Shown: positions 21,721 through 32,760, numbered from the stretch's first letter. The stretch is DNA of 64,000 bases from Trichobilharzia szidati (GCA_944472155.2 OX235271.1:79964256-80028255), one strand, 5' to 3'. Notes: generated by a model from the letters alone, not told the origin. Numbers and translations are program-made.

Positions 21721-22168
21721 TTCTTACTGGTTTTTTTTTCTATAGAACCGAAGAATAATTCGATCTTGCTAACACTTGCTTAATCAATTTCACAATCACG
21801 AGATATGTCAAAGAATAATGGCGGCATACATATGAATATGACTTTTTAAAAAAAAATTTTCTTCTGTTCTGTTTTCTCATTGTGACCCAATAAGGTCAGA
21901 AAGATCAATACAGTTATGGGATTACTCTGTTTAGTTAATACTACTTATTTATTACTATTATCTTTAATAAGTGTATTATAAAACGTTTCATGTGAATTTC
22001 TTTGTATATACTTATGTCTAATTCACTTAATTTTATTCAGTGAATGACTTTGAGTTTTGACAATTTGTAAGAGTACAAAGGCCTTCATTGCTTTCGAAAA
22101 AGAGCAGGTGGTTATAAAATTTGCATAAGTGATTTAGATGTGAACTACTCGCTGAACATGCCTCACAT

Positions 22169-22395
22169 GGTGCCCCGGTGGCATAGCGGTTAGGACGCTC
22201 GCCGACCATGCACAGAGTCCGGGGTCCGATCCCCGACCGACTCACTCCTTTACCTCGCTAAGCCAGAACTAAAGCTGGTGAAGAGGAAAGGTTGGGCATG
22301 AGGTAACAACTCCATCCTGTTAAATAAACGCTGCTACAGAAACTTCAAGCCTCTAGCTTGAAACCCCTATGTTCCACTGGGAACGTGAAGGAAAT
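22169..22395 (+). mobile_element. tRNA-headed SINE with RTE-type tail
   Basis: Box A GGTGGCATAGCGGTTAGG and box B GGGTCCGATCC in the head. The body has GCTAAGCCAGAA and GGGCATGAGG. The tail is CCTATGTTCCACTGGGAACG, followed by an (AT)n run at 22400-22429. Confidence 0.75.

Positions 22396-22399
<4 letters not shown>

Positions 22400-22429
<30 letters not shown>
22400..22429. repeat. (AT)n microsatellite
   Basis: About 15 AT units directly after a SINE tail. Confidence 0.85.
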
Positions 22430-22434
<5 letters not shown>

Positions 22435-22620
22435 ATTCAAACCAGACAGTAGATGTGTACATAAGTGTCTTGCGCACACTAGCCTAGTTTTAGTCTGTCA
22501 AACTATCTATTCATGATATTGACTTACTTGGATTAGCAGTTTACAAGATAAGTAACTATGGTAATCTTGTCGAATATAGAATAAGAAGTAGTAATATTAG
22601 TAGTAGAACATAATGCCTAA
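22430..22620. repeat. Unclassified interspersed repeat, copy 1
   Basis: About 190 bp shared with 30543-30740 (TAGTTTTAGTCTGTCAAACT, then TTACAAGATAAGTAACTATG and AATATAGAATAAGAAGTAGT). No coding potential. The function and family are unknown. Confidence 0.5.
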
Positions 22621-23260
22621 TAGTGCCTCCTTCTTCTCTCGTTCTGAGACGTTTGTAGGCGCGTAGCATTGAATGATTGTAACCTTCCTTCCTTTTGAGT
22701 TGAACCTGGCTGTCATTATCCTGGAGGAGATTGGTTGCCACTGAATGAGATCCTTAGCCGCTGTTGGTGACATCATGATGGCTACTCCCTCGGTGTGCTC
22801 GTGATCGTCCTCTGGGTGACCAGAGTAGATTATTGTCTCTCCAGTTGGTAGTTGGCACCTTCCACATCCATTCCATCTGCTCTCACAGATTCCCAATACT
22901 TCTATTTTATATCTTCTCATTTCTGCGGCTACCTGGACAGCCTTTCCAGTTTCTTACATTGCACGAATATTCCACGTCCCCATCCTTATTTTTGCTTTCA
23001 TCGAAAGAAGGCACATCTGCTGACTGGCTTCCCGAAGGCTTTCACCAGCCTGCGTCATTTCACTTCCCCGATTCCAGCGAAAAATAAGGTCATTGTTTGT
23101 ATTTGTAGAATTTTTAATATATTTGTGCGTTGAAGTTTCTGTAGCAGTTTGGTTAAGTTTTGGGTGTGGAGTTGCTAGCACCACGCCCCAACCCTCCCTC
23201 TTTATCCTTGCTTGGGACCGGCTAGAAAACTAGTGAGCTAGTAATCTAGGCGAGGTTGCA
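22620..23260 (-). mobile_element. RTE (SR2-like) LINE 5' region with endonuclease start
   Basis: Minus-strand frame running 23184 to 22597: a leader, then KIRMGTWNIRAM, a TAA stop near 22955, then in the same frame VAAEMRRYKI, LGICESRWNGCG and VTIIQCYAPTNV. These are the opening motifs of an APE-type endonuclease (with E in CESRW). RTE inserts are usually 5'-truncated; this copy keeps the 5' end and lacks the rest, so it was broken after insertion. The nonsense codon makes it a pseudogene. Confidence 0.7.
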
Positions 23261-23467
23261 ATAGTACAGATATTTTCATTCCTTATTTGTCTTCAAAATT
23301 TTCATCATCTTTAATACTTAACATTAAGTTATTCTCTCTTTCATAGACGTGTTTTCATCAGTGGTTACTTCACTACACCTCTGTTGTCTTCTATCACTCC
23401 TTGTGTGTATTTGTGTGTGTGTGTGTGTTTGTCGATATGAAGTCTTCATTTGCTGTCGTTATATTGT

Positions 23468-23530
23468 TATTATTCAACCCCTTATTTTTCTCCGTGGAAC
23501 ATAGGGCTTCAGCTGAACATGTCCATTGCA
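23468..23530 (-). mobile_element. Short RTE 3' terminus
   Basis: Only the terminal block (CCTATGTTCCACGG on the minus strand) plus a short piece upstream. Confidence 0.4.
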
Positions 23531-24014
23531 CTCCGTCCTATCAGAGTTTTCATAATTTAATATAATGTCCTTCTGTGAAAAATGTTACGTTAATTCGTGC
23601 ATTAGTTCAATCGTAAACGGAATACAATGAGTCGACTGTTTATCTCTTATTTCTTTCTTTGGGATTTTCTTACTCCTCACTACTAGTTTATGCGAAGTAA
23701 GGACAGTATATTGATGTGGAACTCTTTAGGAGTGCGTTGACGATTACGACGCCAACCCGTTGAACCTTCAGTGACCCATGAATGCTTTTTTCTGTTTGTC
23801 AATTCACAGTAGAGCTCTACCTTCAACCAATGCAATCACCAAGCGTCTGCTTTGTCCTGACCAATACATTGTGGATTCCATCAGTCATGACATATCAATA
23901 AAACTTCAGGACATTCATCCAGTAGTTTTTAATAGGCTGAAGTTTGATGCTCAAATTTCGTTGAATTGTAGGGATTTTGATTCATTTCAATGTGCACTTC
24001 GTGAGAATCCCTAA

Positions 24015-24155
24015 AGGTCCTTGGTTCGATGCCTGTGAATGCTCACTTCCCGACAGTCTCAAACAAGATAGAATTCGCTGTCCAGTTCAGTGTTTCTTGG
24101 TTTTTAATAATTCTCTAACCAATGCCACTTCGCGACGAAATCTACACTGAATTGA
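24015..24155 (+). mobile_element. Degenerate SINE of the hammerhead family
   Basis: Box B-like TTGGTTCGATGCC near 24020, then a diverged core and the tail with ATTCTCTAACCAATG near 24109-24124. Confidence 0.4.
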
Positions 24156-24159
24156 ATTA

Positions 24160-24965
24160 AAATTTTTACAAAACCTAAAATCTTGAGTAAACTAATAGTT
24201 GAAGTGTAGATATTTTAGGCAGTTTTATTGATTTCGTCTCAATTCATATCAAAAATTATTCTAAACTGAGTTTTGATAAGAAACAAAAAAAACACCTACG
24301 CAATGGTGGAGGAGGTACATAATATCTTTAATCTTTTATTGAAAGGACCGAAAATACCAGCTGTGAGTCATGATGAGAAAGTAAAAGACAATTATGATTC
24401 ATCAAAAAGCAAATTTTCTCTGCCCTCAAAAATCAACATTTTCAATGTTTACAGACGAAAAATCGTGGGTATATGTGGTGACTAAGAGGTGGTATAACAG
24501 TCTTTTGTATTAATTTATCACTCTCCGTAGGGGGGTGCGGGAGAGTGATAGAATGACAGAATGGATAACCGTTACTGACTGCCAGTATAAAGTCGGGGTA
24601 GAATTTCGATTTTTTGAAATTTTAGGTGTGATCTCGTTGGATTTTTTTCTCCTTTTTTTCATCTTAGACTGTCTAGTTAACTCCACAACCTCCGGTTCTT
24701 TAATAGACTTCTATATTGAATATCGATCTCCCCTCTACCTCTGATTACTAAAACTTTTCATCAGTAGTCATCTATTGATTTTGTAATAATCCTATATACA
24801 AGTCGGTTTGAGTGAAGGATTTTTTTGTCAAATAATTCTCTTCAGGTTTTCATAGTTGTAATTGGTAGGTATGTGACGAATGCATTTTATTGTAGAATAT
24901 TAATTGTGTACTTAAAATTAGATTAGTTTAAAGTTGTAGAGACACACATGGAGTGAGCTTTTTTA
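24160..24965. other. Intronic stretch with no supported gene
   Basis: Short open frames at 24273-24485 and 24535-24744 have no recognisable domain and no good splice context. Confidence 0.35.
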
Positions 24966-24968
24966 TAA

Positions 24969-25168
24969 TTCCTTCACATTCCCAGTGGAACATAGGGCTT
25001 CAAGATAGAGGCTTGAAGTTTCGGTAGCAGTGGTGATTATTTTTTACAGGATGGGGTTGCTAGCCTCATGCCCAACCTTTCCTCCTTACCAGCTTTTTTA
25101 TTTCTGGCTTCGCGAGGTAAAGGAGTGCGTGGTCGGCGAGTGTCCTAACCGCTGTGCCACCGACGCAC
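24969..25168 (-). mobile_element. tRNA-headed SINE with RTE-type tail
   Basis: Minus-strand copy of the 22169 family: tail block at 24979-25000, body with GCTAGCAACCCC and a truncated head at 25110-25168. The region between box A and box B is deleted. Confidence 0.65.
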
Positions 25169-25319
25169 ATGGAGTGAGAATGGGCAGTATGCATTAAGCA
25201 GCAGACAGTGATAAGTTAAACATTGTCGCCTGTTACATGAGATGTGGTTCTTGTGATCCACTAGCCCAGCGTTTGAAATGATGCGTTCTGAGTTGGAGTT
25301 TCAGCGGTAGCACTACAAC

Positions 25320-25400
25320 TAATTGGAGATTCAGGTACATCCATCTGACGAGTAACAAATAAGAAGAAGTGTTCTACTTGGTGGATTCCACCAACAACAA
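25320..25400 (+). repeat. Decayed Sm-alpha hammerhead region
   Basis: AGGTACATCCATCTGACGAG is recognisable at 25332-25351, but the stem II and CGAAA parts are lost. A stem I 3' side, TGGATTCCAC, remains near 25383. Confidence 0.4.
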
Positions 25401-25547
25401 TCAAGTAACATTATGTTCTACTCTTAAAGCAGCGTCTAAGCATTCGTACTAGGTAGTGACATATGAACAGAAACTGAGCATTCCAGCTTGATTTATTTAA
25501 CCAGTCAGTCAGCAGCGAAATTCAAAATAACAATGAATAATTTATCG

Positions 25548-25868
25548 ATTGTATGGAGGATTTCATCATGAACTGACATCAGTTAGAGAACCACTGGAAA
25601 ACCTGGGAGTACTGGACAGTCGTTTCGTCATACTTTGGGACTCTTCATCAATACGCACCCACTGGGGTTCGAACTCAGGACCTTCTGGTTACAAGGAGAG
25701 CTCGTAGGCCATTGAGCCACTGGGAACAGATACAATGGTCCTTGAATTCTAACTTCTGCCAATTCACGACATAGCGTGACCATTTCACAATGTCTTCTTC
25801 GATGAGTTACTGCCACATCTTCAACCTGCTGAAATCCTCCATACAATCAAACAAAAAATTCCTACAAA
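25548..25868. mobile_element. Head-to-head SINE composite
   Basis: The left half is a minus-oriented SINE (tail, hammerhead-like core, box B near 25665-25675, head near 25700-25725). The right half repeats the internal ACTTCTGCC...TTCACGACATAGCG block and an inverted tail. The ends 25548-25564 and 25830-25847 are inverted repeats. It has the same plan as 719-1094. Confidence 0.55.
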
Positions 25869-26234
25869 ACCAATACTTGAGAATAATTTATCGTCAAATA
25901 ATCAATAAATGAGATTAATGCAATATAGCCATATAAAGGGGAAGGAAATAACTTGTTACCGTCTCTCTGCATGCATGTATGTATAGGAAATTTGACAAAA
26001 TTACATCAGGGTTACTAGATTAAAAAATCTAAGCGATCTAAAACTAGGACTCAAGGTTGTTTAATGAAATTAAGGTAAGAGAGGAAGGAATAGAAATATA
26101 TAAAAGAGTGGATAGTGGTTATTTATCCAAGGATGGCCAAAGGACGAACCGCTTCTGAGAATGATGATTTTAAATCAGTAATCATATCCCACTTTGATTG
26201 GACCCTAGGTAGTACTTAATGTCATACGTCTAGT

Positions 26235-26382
26235 CTTCCGTTTGGTGCAGACTGAATTCTATCAGTCTAGTTTGCAATGTGGCTACCATACTAGGTGGCT
26301 CACTATCACAGTGTATCCTGAATTGTTAATATTATTACGTTCCAATCCGGATCCTGCCAGTCTGCACCAAACGAAAGACTAT
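26235..26382. repeat. Inverted repeat of about 23 bp
   Basis: AGTCTTCCGTTTGGTGCAGA in the left arm is mirrored by TCTGCACCAAACGAAAGACT in the right arm, about 100 bp apart. No ORF. Possibly a small fold-back element. Confidence 0.5.
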
Positions 26383-26389
26383 ATGCATA

Positions 26390-26640
26390 ACACTAGTTAC
26401 TGCCTAGTCTTTAGTCCAAGTATCCATTACAATCCTGCATGAGGTCAGTGGCGAGTCCGAATAGTTCAGCTGTAACGTCGTCTCTGACTGAAGCATTGGC
26501 TGCTGACCCGGATTCGAATCTCAGAAGAGGGACATGATTTCTTTCAAGATTGCAGGTATGCCTTGCTGTGATTAGTGAGTGCACGCAACCCAAGTGCAAG
26601 GCTTTCTACCAATTGTCTCCAACCTCCTAACAGTCACATC
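26390..26640 (+). repeat. Unclassified repeat with tRNA box B-like motif
   Basis: Contains GGATTCGAATCTCAGAAG and, downstream, CCAAGTGCAAGGCTTTCTAC. Related blocks occur at 29290-29500 and 41030-41160. Perhaps an old SINE family. Confidence 0.35.
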
Positions 26641-27240
26641 CTGCATGAAAATTTATTCACTTTATACCTACCTGACTATTTCTGTAGCGTTAACATATAT
26701 TCCCCATAACTGTAACCATCTGTAGACCATTTTATTGAAAATAATGTCCTTTGTTCAAAAATCAACTGTAATTTTTAAACAATAATGAAATGCTACCAAA
26801 TAAAACTATGCTAAGAGTTAGATTATATCTAAAATTGTGTAACTGTGATTAACAAATTGTCATTAATAATAATCGGTTTGTTACCTTGGTCGAAATTTGT
26901 TTACCTAATAACCTACCTACCTACCTACCTAGCATGTTGTTTATTCAGTCATTCGTACTATTTTTTTTCTCAACACTAGTTTCGAAAGTCACATTCTACA
27001 CTTTCACGTGTATACACGCATACACACACTCTCACACGCACAAAACACACGTTCACACCTTGTTTTTCTTTGACTTTCTGACCAATTTTACGAAGTACGC
27101 AATTACTTGTATTGATTTCCGTCGACTACTGTTTGAAAATTTTATCCAATGCAATTGTGAATGAACAGGTTTTTATGTGTGAATTTAGTTCATATAGCTG
27201 ACATGAACTAAAGAGAACCATTGAAAACTAAGGTGTGTTG
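26641..27240. other. AT-rich stretch with simple repeats
   Basis: CTAC tetranucleotide run near 26909-26931 and CA-rich sequence near 27010-27055. No gene recognised. Confidence 0.4.
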
Positions 27241-27251
27241 AACAACCACCT

Positions 27252-27487
27252 TGTGCGTTGGTGGCATAGCGGCTAGGACGCTCGCCGACTATGCACAGGG
27301 TCCGGGGTTCGATCCCCGACCGACGCACTCCTTTACCTTGCTAAGCCAGAAATAATGCTGGTGAAGAGGAAAGGTTGGGCATGAGGCTAGGAACCCCATC
27401 CTGTAAAAAATAATCACCACTGCTACAGAAACTTCAAGCCACTAGCTTGAGGCCCTATGTTCCACTGGGGAACGTGTAGGAAAACAA
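27252..27487 (+). mobile_element. tRNA-headed SINE with RTE-type tail, near consensus
   Basis: Head with GGTGGCATAGCGGCTAGG and GGGTTCGATCCCC, the complete body and the CCTATGTTCCACTGGGG tail. Useful as the reference copy for the family in this window. Confidence 0.75.
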
Positions 27488-27855
27488 AATCACCACACGG
27501 AGGATAGAAATTAATTCAGAGTGAAATGTGCGTTCTGGTCTTCTGTTCGTCAGTTACCACCTAATAAAGTAACATCAAGCTATTAAAACAAACTAGAGGA
27601 AGTTCACTTTTCAATGAATGTAATGATTTTTGCTGACTAGATGTTCGATAGATGGTCTAACTGTCAGATCAGATCAGAACATGTTTTGTTCTTCAAGGAT
27701 TTGGAAGGTTTTGATTAATTTCATGGTCGACTTCACTACGTACAGGAGCAGTAGACAGTTGTTTCGTGATATATTGCACCACTGTCAATCATATGATCGA
27801 ACTGTGTATCTATCCTCACCCTCAACCTTAGTTATAGTCATGGGTGTTGATTACT

Positions 27856-27940
27856 GAGGAGTTCCAAAACTAGGGCAGACTAGCTGTTCAGTACACCTTG
27901 TTTTATAATGGTGCTTTAAATTTTGTCGGTTCATGATGAC
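27856..27940 (+). repeat. Fragment of hammerhead-family SINE
   Basis: GTTCCAAAACTAGG, then CTGTTCAGTAC and the tail CGGTTCATGATGA. The head is missing. Confidence 0.35.
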
Positions 27941-28228
27941 TATTACCATGTTTTAACTTATCAGCAATCTTATGCAAATTCAGGCATTAGGTGAGTGTTT
28001 TAGTCAATTTTTCTGTCCACATGTCTTCTGAAGATTTGACTTCGTTCACACTTTACTTATGTTACCACGTTTTTCCATCTTGGATGTTTTATTTGGTATA
28101 TTTCTTGTTTGAAGACTTTTTTTTCAAAACTGCAGATAATGTATTTATATTTATGTATGTTCATTGTTGATTATCTTCTTTGCCTAGGCCTCATATTCTT
28201 TTCTGTTGCTTCGTTTCTTTTTTTTTAG

Positions 28229-29041
28229 CCTGAATCATCTAGTATGCTTTTATCCGAGAATGTAATCAGCAGTAATTCACAACCAATACGTACTGGTTCA
28301 TTATCATCAACAAATGGAGTGAATCCTATGAGTGTCGGTGGTTATGATGGTGTAGGTGGTCGTAGTATGATAAGTGGTTTAAGCGGTGTAGGAGTTGTTT
28401 GTGGTGGTGGTGGTGGGGGTACCGCCTCAAAAGACGATACAAATCCTGATCCGTCTAGTAATACTGGAGCATTTTCTTCATGGTCTGAAGGTGGAGATAA
28501 CACATTGATGCGTATCTTTGAATGCCTTGGTGTATCCAGTAATCAGGTATTTAGTAGTAGTAGTGGTCAAAATCTTATCTCTACTGGTAATAGTAATAAT
28601 GTACCCGGTGTTGGATCTTCGGGTTCCTCTGCTCTATCTGCATCAGGACTGGGTGTATTGGATAAATCAAAAGCTGGATCAAAAAGTCATATCATCCAAT
28701 CAGATACATTTAGTCCACCTCATGGTGGAATAAGCAGTGGTGGTGGTGTTGGTGGTGTCGGTGTGGGAGGCGGAGGAGCAGGAGGTGTTGGCGGCGTTGG
28801 CAGCGGCGGATATGTTGGTTCATGTCGCACAGATCATGCATTAAGCAATATATCAGCAAATAATTTAGCTCTTGCATTTGCTTATCTCTATCGTCGTCAA
28901 GAATGTCAATTCAATATGTTAACAAATCAACAAGCACAAATATTTCAAGAAATTCGTGATGAATTAAGTGTTATGCGAAGTGAAACACTTAATATTCAAT
29001 CTACACTGAATAATTTAACAACTGAATTAGAAGCTATTCGA
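28229..29041 (+). CDS. TMCC-like gene, large low-complexity and coiled-coil exon
   Basis: An 813-nt exon (271 codons) between a strong polypyrimidine acceptor (TTTTTTTTAG) and donor GTAAGT, phase 0 at both ends. The N-terminal two thirds are Ser/Gly/Asn-rich with polyglycine runs (residues about 45-60 and 165-195 after the exon start), probably disordered. The last ~70 residues (NNLALAFAYLYRRQECQF onward) begin a coiled coil that continues in the next exon. TMCC proteins are ER membrane proteins with a long coiled coil before two C-terminal membrane segments; human TMCC1 acts at ER-endosome contacts. The first ATG of the exon is at 28244, but the five codons upstream are open and join the phase-0 exon ending at 3646. 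No homology search was possible, so the family call rests on architecture. Confidence 0.8.
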
Positions 29042-29289
29042 GTAAGTTTTAATATTGTTTTAAAAATGTTCTCTTTTTGGTATTATGATTGGTATGTATG
29101 CCTTAATTCAAATTGCTGTTAATGAACATTGATTTTGACTATAGAATACCAAAAGTAAAACTCAGCATTTTCTTAATGGCTTAGGTGCTCGACTTTCCAG
29201 CCAGGAAGCGCCAAGTTCAATTCTCTTTCCATCTGGATAATCTGGTTTTATCATCAAGTTTTGCTGGATAAATGCGTTGACACTCTAGT

Positions 29290-29500
29290 TAGTAATCAAT
29301 TTATCCATTACAGCCCTACATGACGTCAATTATGAACGCCTATAGCTCACTCTTAAAGTCTACGACTGTATCACTGGCGAATTTCAAGCTCTGAAGCGAC
29401 ATTAGTTCGTTTGGTTTCAGACATTCTTTGCCTGATGAGTTTTAATGAATAGGAAACCTAGTTCTAGGGCATTCTATCAATTGCTTCGAACTAGTTAACA
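29290..29500 (+). repeat. Diverged copy of the 26390 repeat
   Basis: Shares ATCCATTACA-CCT-CATGA, GGAAACCTA and GGCATTCTATCAATTGC with 26390-26640. Old and degenerate. Confidence 0.3.
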
Positions 29501-29704
29501 TCAGTTATTGCATCTATCTGCGGTAACTAACTTCTCCAATTAACATCTATGAGTCCAAAGAAATTAGTAGTGACGTTAGTGGATAAAATGAGGCAATACA
29601 ACTGTTTAACACACTGAATATGATCGTCATCCGTCTAATTTAGGCATCGGCTGTCAGTTGATGTGTCCCAGCTTCAAAATTCTCTCTACATACCTCAGTC
29701 CTAA

Positions 29705-30230
29705 CAGTTATTATTATTATTGTTCCCTTGGGTTCCTAGTGGAACATAGGGCTTCAAGTGCACGTCTCCATTTGTTTCTGTCTTTTGCTGTACTTTTCAC
29801 CCTCGTCCCACATCCGTTCCATCTGCTCTCGCAGATTCCCAGCACTTGTATTTTATATCTCCTCATTTCTGCGGCTACCTGGGTAGCCTTTCCAGCTTCG
29901 TACATTGTACGAACATTCCACGTCCCCATCCTTATTTTTGCTTTCATCGAAAGGAGGCACATCGGCTGACTGGCTTCTCGAAGGCTTTCACCAGCCTGCG
30001 TCATTTCACTTCCCCGATTCCAGCGAAAAATAAGGTTATTGTTTATATTTTTAGTATTTTTAATATATTTGTGCGTTGAAGTTTCTGTAGCAATTTGGTT
30101 AAGTTTTGTGGGTGGAGTTGCTAGCACCACGCTCCAACCCTCCCTCTTTATCTGGGCTTGGAACCGGCTAGAAATCTAGGCGATGTTAAGCCCACCAGCT
30201 CCGGCGAGGCGGATACGAACCACCACAGTT
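29705..30230 (-). mobile_element. Internally deleted RTE (SR2-like) element
   Basis: Minus-strand ORF 30130-29717 (137 aa). It starts like a full RTE protein: a leader, MKAKIRMGTWNVRTMYEAGK, and endonuclease start LGICESRWNGCG. It then jumps straight to the extreme C-terminal block RNKWRRALEALCSTRNP and the TAA-type tail. The junction is near 29812-29816. Everything between, including endonuclease catalytic residues and RT, is gone, yet both ends are kept. Confidence 0.7.
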
Positions 30231-30542
30231 AGGTTGTATCATAAACCCTCAAGCAAGCTAGATAACTGAGTTCTAGCTGTCATTTAAACCTTAGCCATTA
30301 ATTTTTTCTAACTCTAATCTTTGTGTCTCAGTTCATTTAGTATGTTGTAAAAGTAAAATATTTATTCCAAATCATAGAATCTCTATTTTCCAATTTTCTA
30401 ACAGCCGCTTAAGCGTATTATGATCTTTATTGTTTTAGAAAATTGCGAAAATTTGCTTCAACACCTTTCATAGGATGACTCAATGGATAGATATATCTCA
30501 GCTGACTTTCAACCAATAAGCTTACTAATACAAACATCACTT

Positions 30543-30740
30543 TATCTATTATTGATTCCAGCCAGTCAGTAGATATGTTTCGTGTTCAGACTAGTGTAGT
30601 TTTAGTCTGTCAAACTATCTATTGATGATATTTGAATTACTTTGATTAGTAGTTTGCAAGATAAGTAACTATGATTATCTTGTCAAATATAGAATAAGAA
30701 GTAGTGATATTAGCAGTAGAACACAATGCCGAATAAGGTG
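30543..30740. repeat. Unclassified interspersed repeat, copy 2
   Basis: Matches 22430-22620 over about 190 bp. No coding frame. Both copies lie within 1 kb of an RTE 5' region. Confidence 0.5.
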
Positions 30741-30920
30741 TTTATCTACAACAACAGTAACAACAAAAAACACAGATTTAATTGAATTTTGGATTTTCCC
30801 GTCGATTGGTTGGACCGAAGTGGTCAATCTCAGGTTGACATGTCGGCTTCTTGAGCAGATGCTTCGACGATGTCTGGGCATTTAATTAGTATTTAATTGG
30901 TGGATGGTGACTAGCAGTGG

Positions 30921-30972
30921 AATCCAGGATGCACATTTCGTCCTATTTGCGGCTCGTCATCTGGATGTACCT
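30921..30972 (-). ncRNA. Hammerhead-like motif, left arm
   Basis: On the minus strand: ATCCAG, then ATGACGAG, the stem II block and CGAAAT, then ATCCTGGATT. Stems I and III pair, but invariant C3 is A. Probably inactive unless compensated. Confidence 0.5.
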
Positions 30973-31181
30973 GCATTTCTCAGTGAGTGATGATGTTCCC
31001 ACCGAGGCTCGAACCCAGTGACCATGGTTTCAAACGCCAAAGCGTTATCCACTAGACCACTTGGGCCACAAGAGGTGGCTCTCGTGGCCCAAGTGGTCTA
31101 GTGGATAACGCTTTGGCGTTTGAAACCATGGTCACTGGGTTCGAGCCTCGGTGGGGACATCATCACTCACTGAGAAATGCA

Positions 31182-31234
31182 GGTACATCCAGATGACGAG
31201 CCCCAAATAGGACGAAATTCGCATCTTGGATTCC
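31182..31234 (+). ncRNA. Hammerhead-like motif, right arm
   Basis: GGTACATCCAG, ATGACGAG, CCCCAAATAGG, ACGAAATTCGCATC, TTGGATTCC. The C3-to-A change is the same as in the left arm, so it predates the palindrome. Confidence 0.5.
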
Positions 31235-31310
31235 ACTGCTAGTCACCATCCACCAATTAAAAAACGCAGATCTTCAAATCTTTTCACAATAGGTGAATAT
31301 ATGTATTTTC

Positions 31311-31572
31311 AAGTATTGGTTTTGTAGGGATTTTGTTTGATTGGTTGGAGGATTTCATCATGAGTTGACATCAGTTAGAGAACCATTGGAAAAGCAGCTG
31401 GGAGTACTGGACAGCTGTTTCATCCTAGTTTGGCAGTCTTCATCAGTACGCACCCACCGCAGGGGCTCGAACCCAGGACCTTTTGGTTACAAGGCGAGCT
31501 CGTAAACCATTAGGCTACCGGTTTTTCAATCGTTCTCCAAATGATATCAACTCGTGATGAAATACTCCAACG
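31311..31572 (-). mobile_element. tRNA-headed SINE plus inverted tail
   Basis: Minus-oriented copy: tail 31311-31370, core near 31400-31440, box B GGTTCGAGCCCC-like near 31465-31476, head near 31495-31520. It is followed by a short plus-oriented tail (31530-31572) and an (AT)n run near 31577-31593. Confidence 0.55.
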
Positions 31573-32049
31573 AATATATATATATATATATATGTATATA
31601 CCACAATTTGAATCATGTTAAGTGCACGTTTTTCGTAAAACTGATTATTTTGGGCTGACCTTAGTTTACACGTGCTTGAAATTGTGTGTTTTACTGTTGC
31701 TGTTGTTATTATTCTACCCCGCAAAGACCGAAAAGGTGTCAAATTGTGTATATATCTATATCTATACACGTAGGGTTTTTTCATGATCGTTGTAATACCA
31801 AATGAACGAAAATAAATATATGCATGTACCTGTCGAAAATAATTTATTTTATTTTTTTGGACTTAATATTACATTTTATAGAGTGGGTTATGTTTTTAAT
31901 ATAAAATATTTAATTGTTTGTCGAATAAATACTCTATAAAGGTCAGTTTTAATCATACACTGGTGTAAACTAGTGTGAAACGCTAGAAAATTAAGGTGAC
32001 AACTATTTCATTTCGAATTAATGAATTATCTCCGCTATACGCATCAGTC

Positions 32050-32395
32050 AGCGAATTCCGTAACAGTTAGTTTAAGCCATGTAGAGAGATGTAGACTTCC
32101 TGACTCGTTTGGGTCCTCACAATGGTAAAAACCAGTGGCTGAAGGCAATTATTGATGATATAGCTCAAAATCGTTCTCAATGGCTGGGGCAGATACATTA
32201 ACTCTTTATGATCTATCACATCCAATAAAATTCTACTGTTCTTCCATATCACTACTGTTTCTGCCTGACACTTCGTTTTACTCTTTCTCTTTCCTCTCTT
32301 CTCTTGCTTTTATTTGCTACACAGAGTGTGGCAACTGGAACTGCTGTATATCTGTGCATAGTTCTATGTTGAAACCAGTCAGTCAGTCAATCAAG
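32050..32395 (+). mobile_element. LINE 3' end with CAGT tail
   Basis: Same family as 5060-5645. It ends in GTCAGTCAGTCA near 32378. An inverted, more similar copy is at 32850-33262. Confidence 0.6.
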
Positions 32396-32519
32396 TCCAT
32401 TAAAAATCAAGCATTGGTTATGTGAATGTGACCACTTTATGGATGTAATAAAGTGTCCACAGCCATTGGTTCATAACGTCTCTAGAACCCCTATCCAGGC
32501 ATTCTTAAACCAACAGTGA

Positions 32520-32760
32520 AAGACTTCATGGATTGATGCCAGATTTTTTTATGACCATCCTTATCTCTTTTCCAACCCAGTTCGATGTCATCAGCGATGA
32601 TTACTCGACAAGATACGGGATGGTTTGGCGCTTGTGGAACGTGTCCTAGCTATCCCAGTTTATGCAGCTTCATAATCTCTCCTGACCACATTAAACTGAT
32701 CAACACGAGAAATAGGATACCTTAGGTCAAAGACGGTTGACCTCCAGTTGTTACGATGAA
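32520..32760 (-). repeat. Diverged LINE fragment
   Basis: Minus-strand traces of the CTGGGTTGGAAAAGAG and AATCCATGAAGT blocks of the ACAG-tailed LINE. Heavily decayed. Confidence 0.35.

Larger units (their letters stand above)
30893..31260. mobile_element. Palindrome of two head-to-head Sm-alpha-like SINEs
   Basis: Arms 30893-31069 (minus) and 31084-31260 (plus) are near-identical inverted copies of 177 bp with a 14-bp spacer. Each has a tRNA-like head (GGTCTAGTGGATAACG, then GGGTTCGAGCCTC) and a hammerhead-like region with well-paired stem I (ACATCCAG with CTTGGAT or CTGGAT). Confidence 0.8.

Noticed and set aside
26235..26382. CRISPR-like or palindromic regulatory array
   Set aside because: Only one inverted pair, no spaced direct repeats; eukaryotic context.
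27252..27330. tRNA gene
   Set aside because: Box A and box B are good, but there is no paired acceptor stem and the sequence continues into a SINE body. The same holds for the other tRNA-like heads.
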